Assembly: GCF_015182285.1 (NCBI RefSeq)
Contig: NZ_PRDM01000005.1
Span: 310,001-374,000, forward strand
DNA from: Flavobacterium hungaricum
Lineage (GTDB): Bacteria; Bacteroidota; Bacteroidia; Flavobacteriales; Flavobacteriaceae
Direction: 5' to 3'
DNA length: 64,000 bases
Of the stretch, positions 46,405 to 56,400 are shown piece after piece. The position numbers were made by a program, and so were the translations under genes. The stretch's first letter is position 1; every line of letters begins with the position of its first letter. The notes under the pieces were generated by a model. It had not been told where the DNA came from and ran no database searches. It saw only the letters and a program-made list of their open reading frames with translations.

Positions 46405-49400
46405 TTAATGAAATACAATTTTCTTAGTAACAGTATGTCCATTTTCTAATGTTATTTTGACTAACAATACCTGATCAGCAGCCTGAAGATTTGTGATCTG
46501 CAATTCTGATGCATTTACTTTCTTTTTGTTATAAAGTTCCTGACCTCCAATATTGTATACCAATACGTCTTTTATGTTTTCTTTTGAAGAAACTACTTTG
46601 ATATTTTTATCTTTTACAATAACTACTACTGTGTTCTCAAGATTTTCGAAATCGCCTGTTCCTAATGTTTTGTCGGTATATCTAAGAACAAAACGGTCTG
46701 TAAAAGTTCCGATTGCGGTTTTGAACGTATAATTTCCTGTACGAAGATCTATGATTTTCGAAGTAGTTTTATCTTCTAAATAAACAGCTTGACTCGTAAA
46801 TAATCCGTCAACATGATCAATTCCGATAGTAAAATCTCCTGCAACAGTAGTTTTGTATCCTAACGGAATAACTTCTGAATTATCAAATGGTATTGCACGC
46901 GCCTGAATCGTCAGCTTTTCTGAATTACTAATAGTGTAGAAATCTATAAAAGTATTTCCGCTCATAGTTACAGCATCAAAATTATTATCAAAGTTGTTTG
47001 TAGCTCCTTGAACATAACCAACCAAAGCTTGTTTGAAAGCTCCTTGTGCATTACTAAGGTTTAACCACAAACGATTTTTTTCAATACTGCTTGTTTTTGC
47101 TGTTTTGAAAAACTGAGAATTTTTTCCCACTTTGTCACGCATAGCATTGGTGAAAGTAATCGAATTGGTATTACTTCCCGTTGGATATAAGAAGAAAGCT
47201 TGTGCGGATCCAATAAATTTATCTACTGGTTCTGCACCTGGAACTGTTACTGTTGCCCCTGTAAGATTTAAAACAGCATAATCGTCGCTTGTATAATTGT
47301 ATTTTGCATCACCATCTACTGCATCACTTGGCAGCGATTTATGAGTCCAGAAATACAATGCTCCTGTATCGATACCATTTAAACTTGCATTTAAATCAAT
47401 AAACTCTTCGGCATCAATTGCAGATGGATATGGGTTTCCGATTAAGTTCCATTTCCCGTTTACTGTTCCAGCACTGATATCTCCGTTATTCGGTACACCT
47501 CTAAATTCAGCTTCATATACCTGACCTGCACCTGTAATAGCATAAGTCTGCGGTGCTCTCACGCTGTAGCCATGTGCACGTTCCATTGTCATAGTCCCTT
47601 TTCCGTTGATCTTCCAAACAGAATTTGCAGCATCATAATAATAGTATTTATCTCCTAGTGTAGCAGGCGATAAATTAGTAAGTTTATAAGCTGCACTATA
47701 AATTGGAGCTGTCCAATAAGTAAAGTCATATCGACGAACTGGTTTTGTACGGCGTTTGTATGTGATGTTTCCAATATTCGCAATATTTGATGTCTGAACC
47801 AAACTTGATTTGTCCTCAAAAACTAAAGCTCCATCTCCTTGTACCGTTACGGCATTTTCTACTTTTAAAGTAGAAAGACTGTTTACCGTTAACGAACTTT
47901 TGTCATTTACTAAAAGAGAATAGGCAAATGCTATAGCTCCCGTTCCAGAAACAGCTGGTTTATTGGTAATGAATGTTAAATCTGGTATCACTACGCAATC
48001 ACCATCGTTTGGAACACCGTTTGGAGTCCAGTTTGTACTTACGTTCCAATCTGTACTGGTGTCACCATTCCAAACTTTAGAACCAGTCATTGTTACACTC
48101 AATGGTGCTGCCATTGATGCAGTACAACCAGAACCGTTTCTTACCGATACTGTATAAGATCCCGGTGCTACACCTGTAAAAATACCGTCGGTATTAGTAT
48201 AGACTGATCCATTAATACTATACGTGATTCCCGCTGCAGGAGCCGGACTTGTAACTGTAATGGTTCCTGTCGGCACACCACAATTTGGCTGTGTAGTTAC
48301 GCTAGCAACTGGGGTTGATGGCATTGAGTTTACCGTAACTGCAAAATTTCCTGATACTATTCCGTTTCCACAGCTGTTTGTTCCTTGAACTGTAATATTT
48401 CCAGTTACCGCTGTTGCAGAATAATTAACTGTAATTGTACGGGTATTTGCACCAGATGCAATTGTAGCTCCTGCTGGTAAAGTCCATGTATATCCTGTTG
48501 CATTTGTAATTGCAGGAACTGAGTAAGTAACTCCATTTTGTCCCTGACATACAGGAGATGTTCCGCTAATCGTTCCTGCTGCTGCTGGAAGAGGATTTAC
48601 CGTAACTGCAAAATTGCCTGACACTGTTCCGTTTCCACAGCTGTTTGTTCCTCGAACTGTAATATTACCTGTTACCGCTGTTGAAGAAAAATTAACTGTA
48701 ATTGTATTAGTATTTGCGCCAGATGCTATTGTTGCTCCTGCTGGTAAAGTCCATGTATATCCTGTTGCATTGGTTATTGCAGGAACTGAGTAAGTAACTC
48801 CATTTTGTCCCTGACAAACTGGGGATACTCCAGTAATAGTTCCCGCTGCCGCTGGAAGAGGATTTACTGTAACTGCAAAATTGCCTGACACTGTTCCGTT
48901 TCCACAGCTGTTTGTTCCTCGAACTGTAATATTACCTGTTACCGCTGTTGCAGAAAAATTAACTGTAATTGTATTAGTATTTGCACCAGATGCAATTGCA
49001 GCTCCTGCTGGTAAAGTCCATGTATATCCTGTTGCATTGGCAATCGTCGGAACTGAATAAGAAACTCCATTTTGTCCTTGACAAACAGGAGACGTACCGC
49101 TGATAGTTCCCGCTGCTGCTGGAAGAGGATTTACTGTAACTGCAAAATTGTTTGACACTGTTCCGTTTCCACAGCTGTTTGTTCCTCGAACTGTAATATT
49201 ACCTGTTACCGCTGTTGCAGAAAAATTAACTGTAATTGTATTAGTATTTGCACCAGATGCTATTGTTGCTCCTGCTGGCAAAGTCCATGTATATCCCGTT
49301 GCATCGGTTATTGCAGGAACTGAGTAAGTAACACCATTTTGTCCTTGACAAACAGGAGACGTACCGCTGATAGTTCCCGCTGCTGCTGGAAGAGGATTTA

Positions 49401-52308
49401 CTGTAACTGCAAAATTGTTTGATACTGTTCCGTTTCCACAGCTGTTTGTTCCTTGAACTGTGATATTTCCAGTTACCGCTGTTGCAGAAAAATTAACTGT
49501 AATTGTACGGGTATTTGCACCAGATGCTATTGCAGTTCCTGCTGGTAAAGTCCATGTATATCCTGTTGCATTGGTTATTGCAGGAACTGAGTAAGTAACT
49601 CCATTTTGTCCCTGACAAACTGGGGATACTCCCGTAATAGTTCCCGCTGCAGCTGGAAGAGGATTTACTGTAACTGCAAAATTGTTTGATACTGTTCCGT
49701 TTCCACAGCTGTTTGTTCCTTGAACTGTAATATTTCCAGTTACCGCTGTTGCAGAAAAATTAACTGTAATTGTACGGGTATTTGAGCCAGATGCAATTGT
49801 AGCTCCCGCTGGTAAAGTCCATGTATATCCCGTTGCATCGGTTATTGCAGGAACTGAATAAGTAACACCATTTTGTCCCTGACATACAGGAGAGGTTCCG
49901 CTAATGGTTCCTGCTGCTGCTGGAAGAGGATTTACTGTAACAGTAAAATTTGTTCCCGCACTAGTACATCCATTAGCATTTTTAACAGTTAATGTTCCTG
50001 TATATGTTCCTGCTGCAGCTCCTGATGGAATTGCTATAGTAATAGGACTAGAATTTAATGATGCATTTGCAACACCAAGGAAAGAATTTGATGGTGTTGA
50101 ATTCCAAGCAATACTGTAAGTTGTCGGAGTTCCTGTTGTAGCCGTGTACGCTAAAGTTGTACTTATTGTACCCTGACAAATTGATGCTGCTGTTGCTGCA
50201 TGTGTAATTGTAGGCAGTGCACTAACTTTTACCAATACCAGGCCAGAAATATTTGTACATCCATTAACCGTAACTTTTCTTCTAAACCAAGTATCTTGAG
50301 TTAAGGCAACAGTTGGAGTATAATTTTGCGTATTATTAGTTCCAGCTGCATTTCCAAAAGGCCCTGCCGCACCTGAAGTACTGCTTTCCCATAAATAAGC
50401 CGTTACAGTTCCTGTTGGAAGAGTTCCAGAAATAACTCCTGGTATTGTACCTGAACATATTGGCTGTGAATAATTTGCAGAAACATATAATCTTTTTTCT
50501 GTTCCAACACAGGCGTCATCAAAAACCATATTTGTTGCTGGAATAGTAATAGAATTGGTATTTCCTAAAAGATAAGTTTCGGAAACCGATTGACTTAAAT
50601 TAGAATGACAAGTATTTCCTATTGTAAAAGAACCACAAGAACCGTTTGGCAACCCATAACTGGCAAAACTTACATTATTAAAATATGTCCCTGCAGGCGC
50701 AACCAAAGAAGCATTACCTCCTTCAGCTGCTGTATCACAAGTTTGTGTGGAACCAGCTAGTGTTATTTTATTATTAATCTCGCTTGGATTTACTGTTACT
50801 GTTACATTAAAAGGAGTTCCAGAACAGCTTCCCGTTAAAGGCGTAACTGCATAAACTACGTTTTGCGAAGTGGTATTAATATTGGTTAATGTACCTGAAA
50901 TATTAGAAGCACCGCTTCCTGCCACAGCTCCTTTTACTCCATCAGGCATTGTTGGTATTGCCCAGCTATAAGTAGTGTTTGCCGGAACAGTGCCATTTGT
51001 TCCATTTACGGGAGTTACAGTAAATGTTCCTCCAGAACAAATTGTAGCTGTCATAGCGTTAATCGTCGCTTTTGGATTTATGGTTAATGTAACTGGAGTC
51101 CTTGTACATGCTCCAACTGCCTGCGCATAAAATGTATATGGCCCTGGAGTATTTGTATTTGGCAAACCTGAACCTGCAACTCCAACAGGATTAAACGGAG
51201 AACCTCCACCTAAGAAAGTACCACCTGTCGAAGCTGTGTACCATTCTATTGGCAATAATGTTACCTGTCCGCCAGCTGGAGCCGTAACGCTCCATGAATA
51301 ATTACCAGAATATGTTCCATTATTATTCGAATAAGTTGTAGAAATTAATGTGTACACAACTCCTGCAGTTAGCGTTGTGGTCAACCTTGGCTCGGAGTAT
51401 AATGTCCCATGATCATCGTCACCTCTTATCCATGTCCCTCCTCCACTACATGTACCTGGAGTAAAATTTCCCGTATATATGTAGGCCATACCGTCATAAT
51501 CGTCAGTATCTGCCATTTTAAAGACATAATTTCCGGTTGTATTTACTGTAAAATTTATTGTCGTATAATTTCTTACAGTATTTCCAAAGGCACAGGTAGC
51601 ATTATCATTCATCGCAGAAGCAATAATTCTGGCTGTTGGATCACTACCCCCATTCCAAGACCCGGAAAAAGTATTTCCTGTAACAGCCGAAGTTGAAGTA
51701 GCATTTATGGTTGCTGCATCTCCTTGACAAATTATAGTCGGTGTTGTAGTTGCTGCTGAGCGACAAATTGTTCCATTAAAAGTAAAATCATTTATACCAT
51801 ATACTCTACTAGTAGCAGCACCCCATGCATAAATTCTAAAAGTTATTGCAGATGTTACACCTTGAAATGCTGCTGCTGACAACGATATGGTACCACCTCC
51901 AGAACCAGGAGTCGAAATATTGGAGCTAAATCCATCAATGCTAGATCTAATCGCAAAATTGGTGAAGTTTCCACCACTTCCGCTTATCTGTCCATCATAT
52001 TCTAAACTAACAAAATTAATACCAATACCAGAATTTGGAGTCAAAGTAAACTCAAAATAATTATTTAAATTAATAGCAGTTGTTCCTGTCCAATTAGAAG
52101 CGGCATATCTACCATTAACGTTAGATCCTATTAATGCAGATGCTCTTCCAATTCCACTTACTGTAATATTTGGGTCAACTGTCTGACCAGTTGTATATGG
52201 ATTTGATCCGCTAGAATTATTTCCTATTGGATTGGTCCAAATAGATTGTCCAAAAGTTATACAAGGAAAAACGATAAAAATAATTAACAAAAGTAATTTT
52301 CGTTTCAT
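46405..52308 (-). CDS. Giant secreted protein: SUEL-lectin-like domain, six 89-aa repeats, T9SS type C module
   Basis: A 1967-aa protein from the ATG at 52308, the largest in the window. Signal peptide residues 1-20 (ITFGQ). Residues about 22-180 form a jelly-roll-like domain, about 190-345 a second beta domain with a DTDDYDG motif, and about 528-614 a SUEL/galactose-binding-lectin-like domain (VSFASYGLPNGSCGSF, CHSNLSQSV, FDDACVGTEKRLYVSANY). Six near-identical 89-aa PKD-like repeats (about 793-1326; NPLPAAAGTISGTSPVC, GYTWTLPAG) follow. The shared module starts near 1524 (RRYDFTYWTAPI, IGNPYPSAID, LYFWTHKSLPS, GAFKQALVGYVQGATN). Likely a carbohydrate-binding surface adhesin. Confidence 0.88.
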   Translation of the reverse strand: MKRKLLLLIIFIVFPCITFGQSIWTNPIGNNSSGSNPYTTGQTVDPNITVSGIGRASALIGSNVNGRYAASNWTGTTAINLNNYFEFTLTPNSGIGINFVSLEYDGQISGSGGNFTNFAIRSSIDGFSSNISTPGSGGGTISLSAAAFQGVTSAITFRIYAWGAATSRVYGINDFTFNGTICRSAATTTPTIICQGDAATINATSTSAVTGNTFSGSWNGGSDPTARIIASAMNDNATCAFGNTVRNYTTINFTVNTTGNYVFKMADTDDYDGMAYIYTGNFTPGTCSGGGTWIRGDDDHGTLYSEPRLTTTLTAGVVYTLISTTYSNNNGTYSGNYSWSVTAPAGGQVTLLPIEWYTASTGGTFLGGGSPFNPVGVAGSGLPNTNTPGPYTFYAQAVGACTRTPVTLTINPKATINAMTATICSGGTFTVTPVNGTNGTVPANTTYSWAIPTMPDGVKGAVAGSGASNISGTLTNINTTSQNVVYAVTPLTGSCSGTPFNVTVTVNPSEINNKITLAGSTQTCDTAAEGGNASLVAPAGTYFNNVSFASYGLPNGSCGSFTIGNTCHSNLSQSVSETYLLGNTNSITIPATNMVFDDACVGTEKRLYVSANYSQPICSGTIPGVISGTLPTGTVTAYLWESSTSGAAGPFGNAAGTNNTQNYTPTVALTQDTWFRRKVTVNGCTNISGLVLVKVSALPTITHAATAASICQGTISTTLAYTATTGTPTTYSIAWNSTPSNSFLGVANASLNSSPITIAIPSGAAAGTYTGTLTVKNANGCTSAGTNFTVTVNPLPAAAGTISGTSPVCQGQNGVTYSVPAITDATGYTWTLPAGATIASGSNTRTITVNFSATAVTGNITVQGTNSCGNGTVSNNFAVTVNPLPAAAGTITGVSPVCQGQNGVTYSVPAITNATGYTWTLPAGTAIASGANTRTITVNFSATAVTGNITVQGTNSCGNGTVSNNFAVTVNPLPAAAGTISGTSPVCQGQNGVTYSVPAITDATGYTWTLPAGATIASGANTNTITVNFSATAVTGNITVRGTNSCGNGTVSNNFAVTVNPLPAAAGTISGTSPVCQGQNGVSYSVPTIANATGYTWTLPAGAAIASGANTNTITVNFSATAVTGNITVRGTNSCGNGTVSGNFAVTVNPLPAAAGTITGVSPVCQGQNGVTYSVPAITNATGYTWTLPAGATIASGANTNTITVNFSSTAVTGNITVRGTNSCGNGTVSGNFAVTVNPLPAAAGTISGTSPVCQGQNGVTYSVPAITNATGYTWTLPAGATIASGANTRTITVNYSATAVTGNITVQGTNSCGNGIVSGNFAVTVNSMPSTPVASVTTQPNCGVPTGTITVTSPAPAAGITYSINGSVYTNTDGIFTGVAPGSYTVSVRNGSGCTASMAAPLSVTMTGSKVWNGDTSTDWNVSTNWTPNGVPNDGDCVVIPDLTFITNKPAVSGTGAIAFAYSLLVNDKSSLTVNSLSTLKVENAVTVQGDGALVFEDKSSLVQTSNIANIGNITYKRRTKPVRRYDFTYWTAPIYSAAYKLTNLSPATLGDKYYYYDAANSVWKINGKGTMTMERAHGYSVRAPQTYAITGAGQVYEAEFRGVPNNGDISAGTVNGKWNLIGNPYPSAIDAEEFIDLNASLNGIDTGALYFWTHKSLPSDAVDGDAKYNYTSDDYAVLNLTGATVTVPGAEPVDKFIGSAQAFFLYPTGSNTNSITFTNAMRDKVGKNSQFFKTAKTSSIEKNRLWLNLSNAQGAFKQALVGYVQGATNNFDNNFDAVTMSGNTFIDFYTISNSEKLTIQARAIPFDNSEVIPLGYKTTVAGDFTIGIDHVDGLFTSQAVYLEDKTTSKIIDLRTGNYTFKTAIGTFTDRFVLRYTDKTLGTGDFENLENTVVVIVKDKNIKVVSSKENIKDVLVYNIGGQELYNKKKVNASELQITNLQAADQVLLVKITLENGHTVTKKIVFH
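48331..49932. repeat. Six tandem 267-bp coding repeats
   Basis: Exactly 6 x 267 bp encoding 89-aa units, with DNA identity high enough for slippage or unequal recombination. Units alternate between two variants (AGTISGTSP and AGTITGVSP), suggesting duplication of pairs or gene conversion. Confidence 0.9.
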
Positions 52309-52470
52309 AGGCTAGTGGTATTTAATGATAAATTTGTTTTTGGGCTATTCAAAACAAAAAAAGGGCATTTCTTTAAAAAAGTATTCCGAATTTTGTGCTT
52401 TGAATTTGAGATCTAAATAGTGTTAAAATCCTGTCTTGAAGAAAGTTCCAACAAATGTTAAAATCACTTA

Positions 52471-52500
52471 CAAAAATATTTAATTTACTGACAATCCCAA
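52471..52500 (-). promoter_or_regulatory. Promoter of the 1967-aa protein gene
   Basis: Minus strand: TTG (52498-52500), 19-nt spacer, TATTTTTG (52471-52478). Both elements and spacing fit the Bacteroidota consensus; the leader would be about 155 nt. Confidence 0.55.
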
Positions 52501-52605
52501 GGATTTAAGCAAATCAAATCACAGAAAAATTTAACAATTTTAAGAATTATTTGATTATCAAATGATTACTTTATGATATAATCGTTAAAAGGAGAGAAAA
52601 ACCCG

Positions 52606-53082
52606 ATGAAAAACACTTTTACACCCAATGAAGCGCTGCAAAAATTAGAACATTTTTGTGCTTATCAAGAAAGATGTCATCAAGAAGTCGCCGCAAAGCT
52701 ATATAGTCTCAAAATGACACCCGATGAAGCTGATTTTATTATAGTTAAGCTTATTGAGGGAAATTTCCTTAACGAAACCCGCTTTGCCTGCAGCTTTGCC
52801 AGAGGCAAACACCGAATGAAAAGCTGGGGCAGAATTCGAATCAAAAACGAACTGAAAGCCAGACAAATATCTGCTGCAAATATTACGCTGGCTATGAAAG
52901 AAATTACAATTGAAGAATATCTTTCGACTTTTGAAAATCTAGCGGAAAGGTCTTGGAACATCTTAACGGAAACCAATCAACTGAAAAAACGCAAGAAATT
53001 TTGTGACTATCTTCTGCGAAGAGGTTTTGAGAGCGATCTTGTCTATGAAAAAGTAAAAGAATTAGAGAAAAATCAGGGCTGA
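52606..53082 (+). CDS. recX: RecX regulatory protein
   Basis: A 158-aa protein from the ATG at 52606. Three-helix-bundle repeats typical of RecX: ALQKLEHFCAYQERCHQEV (repeat 1), then EADFIIVKLIEGNFLNETRF and FARGKHRMKSWGRIRIKNEL, the most conserved family motif. RecX binds RecA filaments and limits recombination. recA is not in the window. It sits alone between oppositely transcribed giant repeat genes. A small terminator overlaps its stop codon. Confidence 0.95.
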   Translation: MKNTFTPNEALQKLEHFCAYQERCHQEVAAKLYSLKMTPDEADFIIVKLIEGNFLNETRFACSFARGKHRMKSWGRIRIKNELKARQISAANITLAMKEITIEEYLSTFENLAERSWNILTETNQLKKRKKFCDYLLRRGFESDLVYEKVKELEKNQG

Positions 53083-53089
53083 TTTTTTT
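53069..53089 (+). terminator. Terminator overlapping the recX stop
   Basis: AAAATCA-GGGC-TGATTTT followed by more T. The stem includes the TGA stop at 53080-53082. Confidence 0.6.
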
Positions 53090-53436
53090 GTTTAACTTTT
53101 CGGTCAAAAATTACAAAATCAGCTATATTCTCATTATCAATTGCTACCGTTTTGAATTATCTTAAATTCCTTACGGATTTAACCATAACCATTGGTTATA
53201 AATTATTCCATTCTTTTGGATTTTATAACTAAACTCGCGTTTTTTGAACAAAAAGCTCAAAAAAACACTTAAAAAATTGCTTCAATTTGCGATTTTTCTT
53301 ATTTTTTAACAGTCAGATTTATAAGAATTTCCATAAATCTGCTGTTTTCATTATGCATTTCGTCGATTATTTTAACATTTCATCGATTAAATAAGGGTTC
53401 CTAAAACCCGAACTATTTACCACACGTAGATGTATC
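53090..53436. other. AT-rich intergenic region upstream of the 1673-aa gene
   Basis: About 350 bp without a gene-like frame. It ends at the promoter box at 53437; nothing else recognised. Confidence 0.4.
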
Positions 53437-53444
53437 TATCTTTG
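53437..53444 (+). promoter_or_regulatory. -7 box of the 1673-aa protein gene
   Basis: TATCTTTG, an exact TAnnTTTG match 53 bp before the ATG; no clear -33 TTG. Confidence 0.45.
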
Positions 53445-53497
53445 CGACGGCTGTTAAATCCTATGCCCGCATAACAACCTGATAGAAAACATTTAAC

Positions 53498-56400
53498 ATG
53501 AAGAAAACTTTACTTTTATTTTTATTGTTACCTTTTTTTGGATTTGCTCAAACTGATTTGGTGAGATGGGACAATCCAAACAATTTTACTCCAACCGTTT
53601 TAGCTGCTCATGTCACTTCTACAGACATGACAGGAAGTAATCTATCAATGTTGAACTATGTTGGATTTACCGGTACAAACTGGCCAACTGCAAATTCTAT
53701 CAACTCAAATACTTACATCCAAATATCAATTACAGCAGATGCTGGTTATAGAATTGATTTAACTAGTTTAAAATATGCTTATTTTGACTACGATAATCCG
53801 CAAACATGTAGAAAATACCAGATTCGCTATTCTAAAGACCCTTCTTTTCCATCGAATGGAACTTTATTACTAGATAATCAAAGTTCACTAACAGGAAAAA
53901 ACAATGCTGTTGCAACTTTTCCTGCAAATGTTTTTTTACTTCCTGGAGAAACAATGTACATCCGTTTTTATGGTTACTATAGTGCAAATGGGTGGAATGG
54001 TGCTAGATGGGGGTTAATTAGTTCACATCCAGATGTAAACAGTGGAGGAACTTATAGTGTACCAACTATAAATGGAAATGTTAGCATTAACAATCCAACA
54101 TTAAAAGCCAATAACGATAACGCCACAAGTATAAAAAACAATTTTGTATCAATTAACGTATTATCTAATGATACGCAGGCAGCTAATCCCATTTCTACAG
54201 TAACGATAGCTTCTCAATCTGCTAACGGAACTGCAGTTGTTAATGCAGACAAAACAATAAAATTCTCTCCTGCAGATGGATTTACTGGGACAACTTCATT
54301 TAATTATACCATTGGAGACGGCACAAATACTTCTACAGCAACTGTAAATGTAACAGTTACTGACCCGACTACTACTGCTTTAGTAAAATGGAATGGTCCT
54401 GATACTAAACTGCCAAACATTTTAGTATCTACAAACGCAGTTGGGGCAGAAAGTATGACCAATGGATCTGGTATAACCCTAGATGCTCTTGCAAACGAGG
54501 GCTTTAAAGGAAGTCCTTGGCCAACTCAATTTAGTATAGACGCCACAAAATATTTTCAGGTTAGTGTTTCGGCAAAAACAGGCTATAAAATTAAATTGAA
54601 TGCGTTTAATTTTACTTATAGAGGAGATGCCAATCTTTATGTACAAAGATATCAGGTTCGTTATTCTAAAGATGATTTTGCTACAAGCACTTTGTTAATA
54701 GATGATCAAACTGGAACTGGAAAAGTAACCAAATCATTGGATTTATCGAATGTAACTCTTTATCCAGGAGAAAAATTGACTTTACGTATTTATGGTTACA
54801 AATTACAATCGAACAAAGACAACAACTCGCCTCTGTTTTTGATTAATTCTAATACTCTTGATGCAGGAAACACTACTCCAACTTTTACAGGAACTGTTTT
54901 AAACTATGACACAAATGATTTAAATGCTAATGATGATCTTGTAACGACTCAGGAAAAAAGAGCTGTTTCATTTAATCCATTAACAAACGATAGTAATTAC
55001 GCAGGAGCAGTTATTACTAATACACAGCCGCCTGCAGCTGCTGGTACGGTTACCCGAAATAATAACGTTTTTACTTTTACGCCTACAGCAACTTTTAAAG
55101 GAACGACTTCGTTTACGTATACTTTAACAGCTGGTGCTAAATCATCTACAGCAACTGTATCAGTAACAGTTACCGAACTTACTCCACGATTAATTATCTG
55201 GAATGGTGCATTACAGCAGCCAAAAGCTGTGGTAACAGATCCAAATATAACTGGAAATGATATCTCGGCAGCTAGCATGGCTTTAGCCACTTACAGCAAC
55301 CCAAATTATTTTAATTTAAGTGGTGTAAATGGTACACCGACATTCAATAAAGACAAATATGTACAGGTAAGCATTACTCCTAAAACGAATTACAGACTTA
55401 CACTTACGCAATTTAGTTTTATTTATAATTCTCCAACAGAAAATAATGAAGGTGCTACTAAATATCAGGTGCGCTATTCTACTGACCCAACTTTTGCCGA
55501 TGGCGGAACAGTATTGGCAGGAGAAACAAATGCTGTATTAGGAGCTGACACTCAGGTTACCCTAAATTTCCCTGCAAATACTATCGTAACAAGCAGTACC
55601 ACTCAAACTTTTTATATCAGAATATACCCATACGCGGTACCGAATCAATATAACGGTTATTTCAAAATAAAACATGATTACGGAGGAGAAGTAGGACCAA
55701 CTATTACGGGTGTTGTTGAACCTTCAAATTTATTGACTGCAAATCCGGACACAGCATCTACAGCTAAAAATACTGCAATCCCGATTGCCATTTTATCTAA
55801 TGACGAAAACTATAATCCCCTAACTTCTATAACCGTTACACAGCCAAGTACTGGAGGAACAGTTGCGGTTAATGGCACAACAAATGTTACGTTTACTCCA
55901 GCTGCAGATTTCGTAGGTACGACTACTTTTACATATACTTTGTTTAATGGAACCGATTATTCTACTGCAACAGTTACTGTAAATGTAACCGCACCACCAT
56001 GTGCGGCAACACTAACTCCAGGAAATAATTTTTGGAAAGGATATGTGTATACTTATACAGGAAACATTCCTGCTGCAACAACCTATGTAGGAAGTGTTGC
56101 AGAAAAAGCAAATTTTGAAAGAAATGTAGAATATGGTACTATTACAGGAGACGCCACAGTTGAAGCAGATAATTTTTGCGGACCTGTTCCTGCAGAAAAT
56201 TTCCTTGTGCGCTATTTGATGCAGACTACTACTGTAGCTGATACCTATAACTTTACAATTGGAGGAGATGACGGAGTACGACTTTACATTGACGGAAATA
56301 TAGTAAACGTTAGTCCAGCAAACTCTTGGAGTGATCATGGATACAATACCTATGTAGCGCAAGTTCCATTATCGGCAGGATCACATAGTTTCGTATATGA

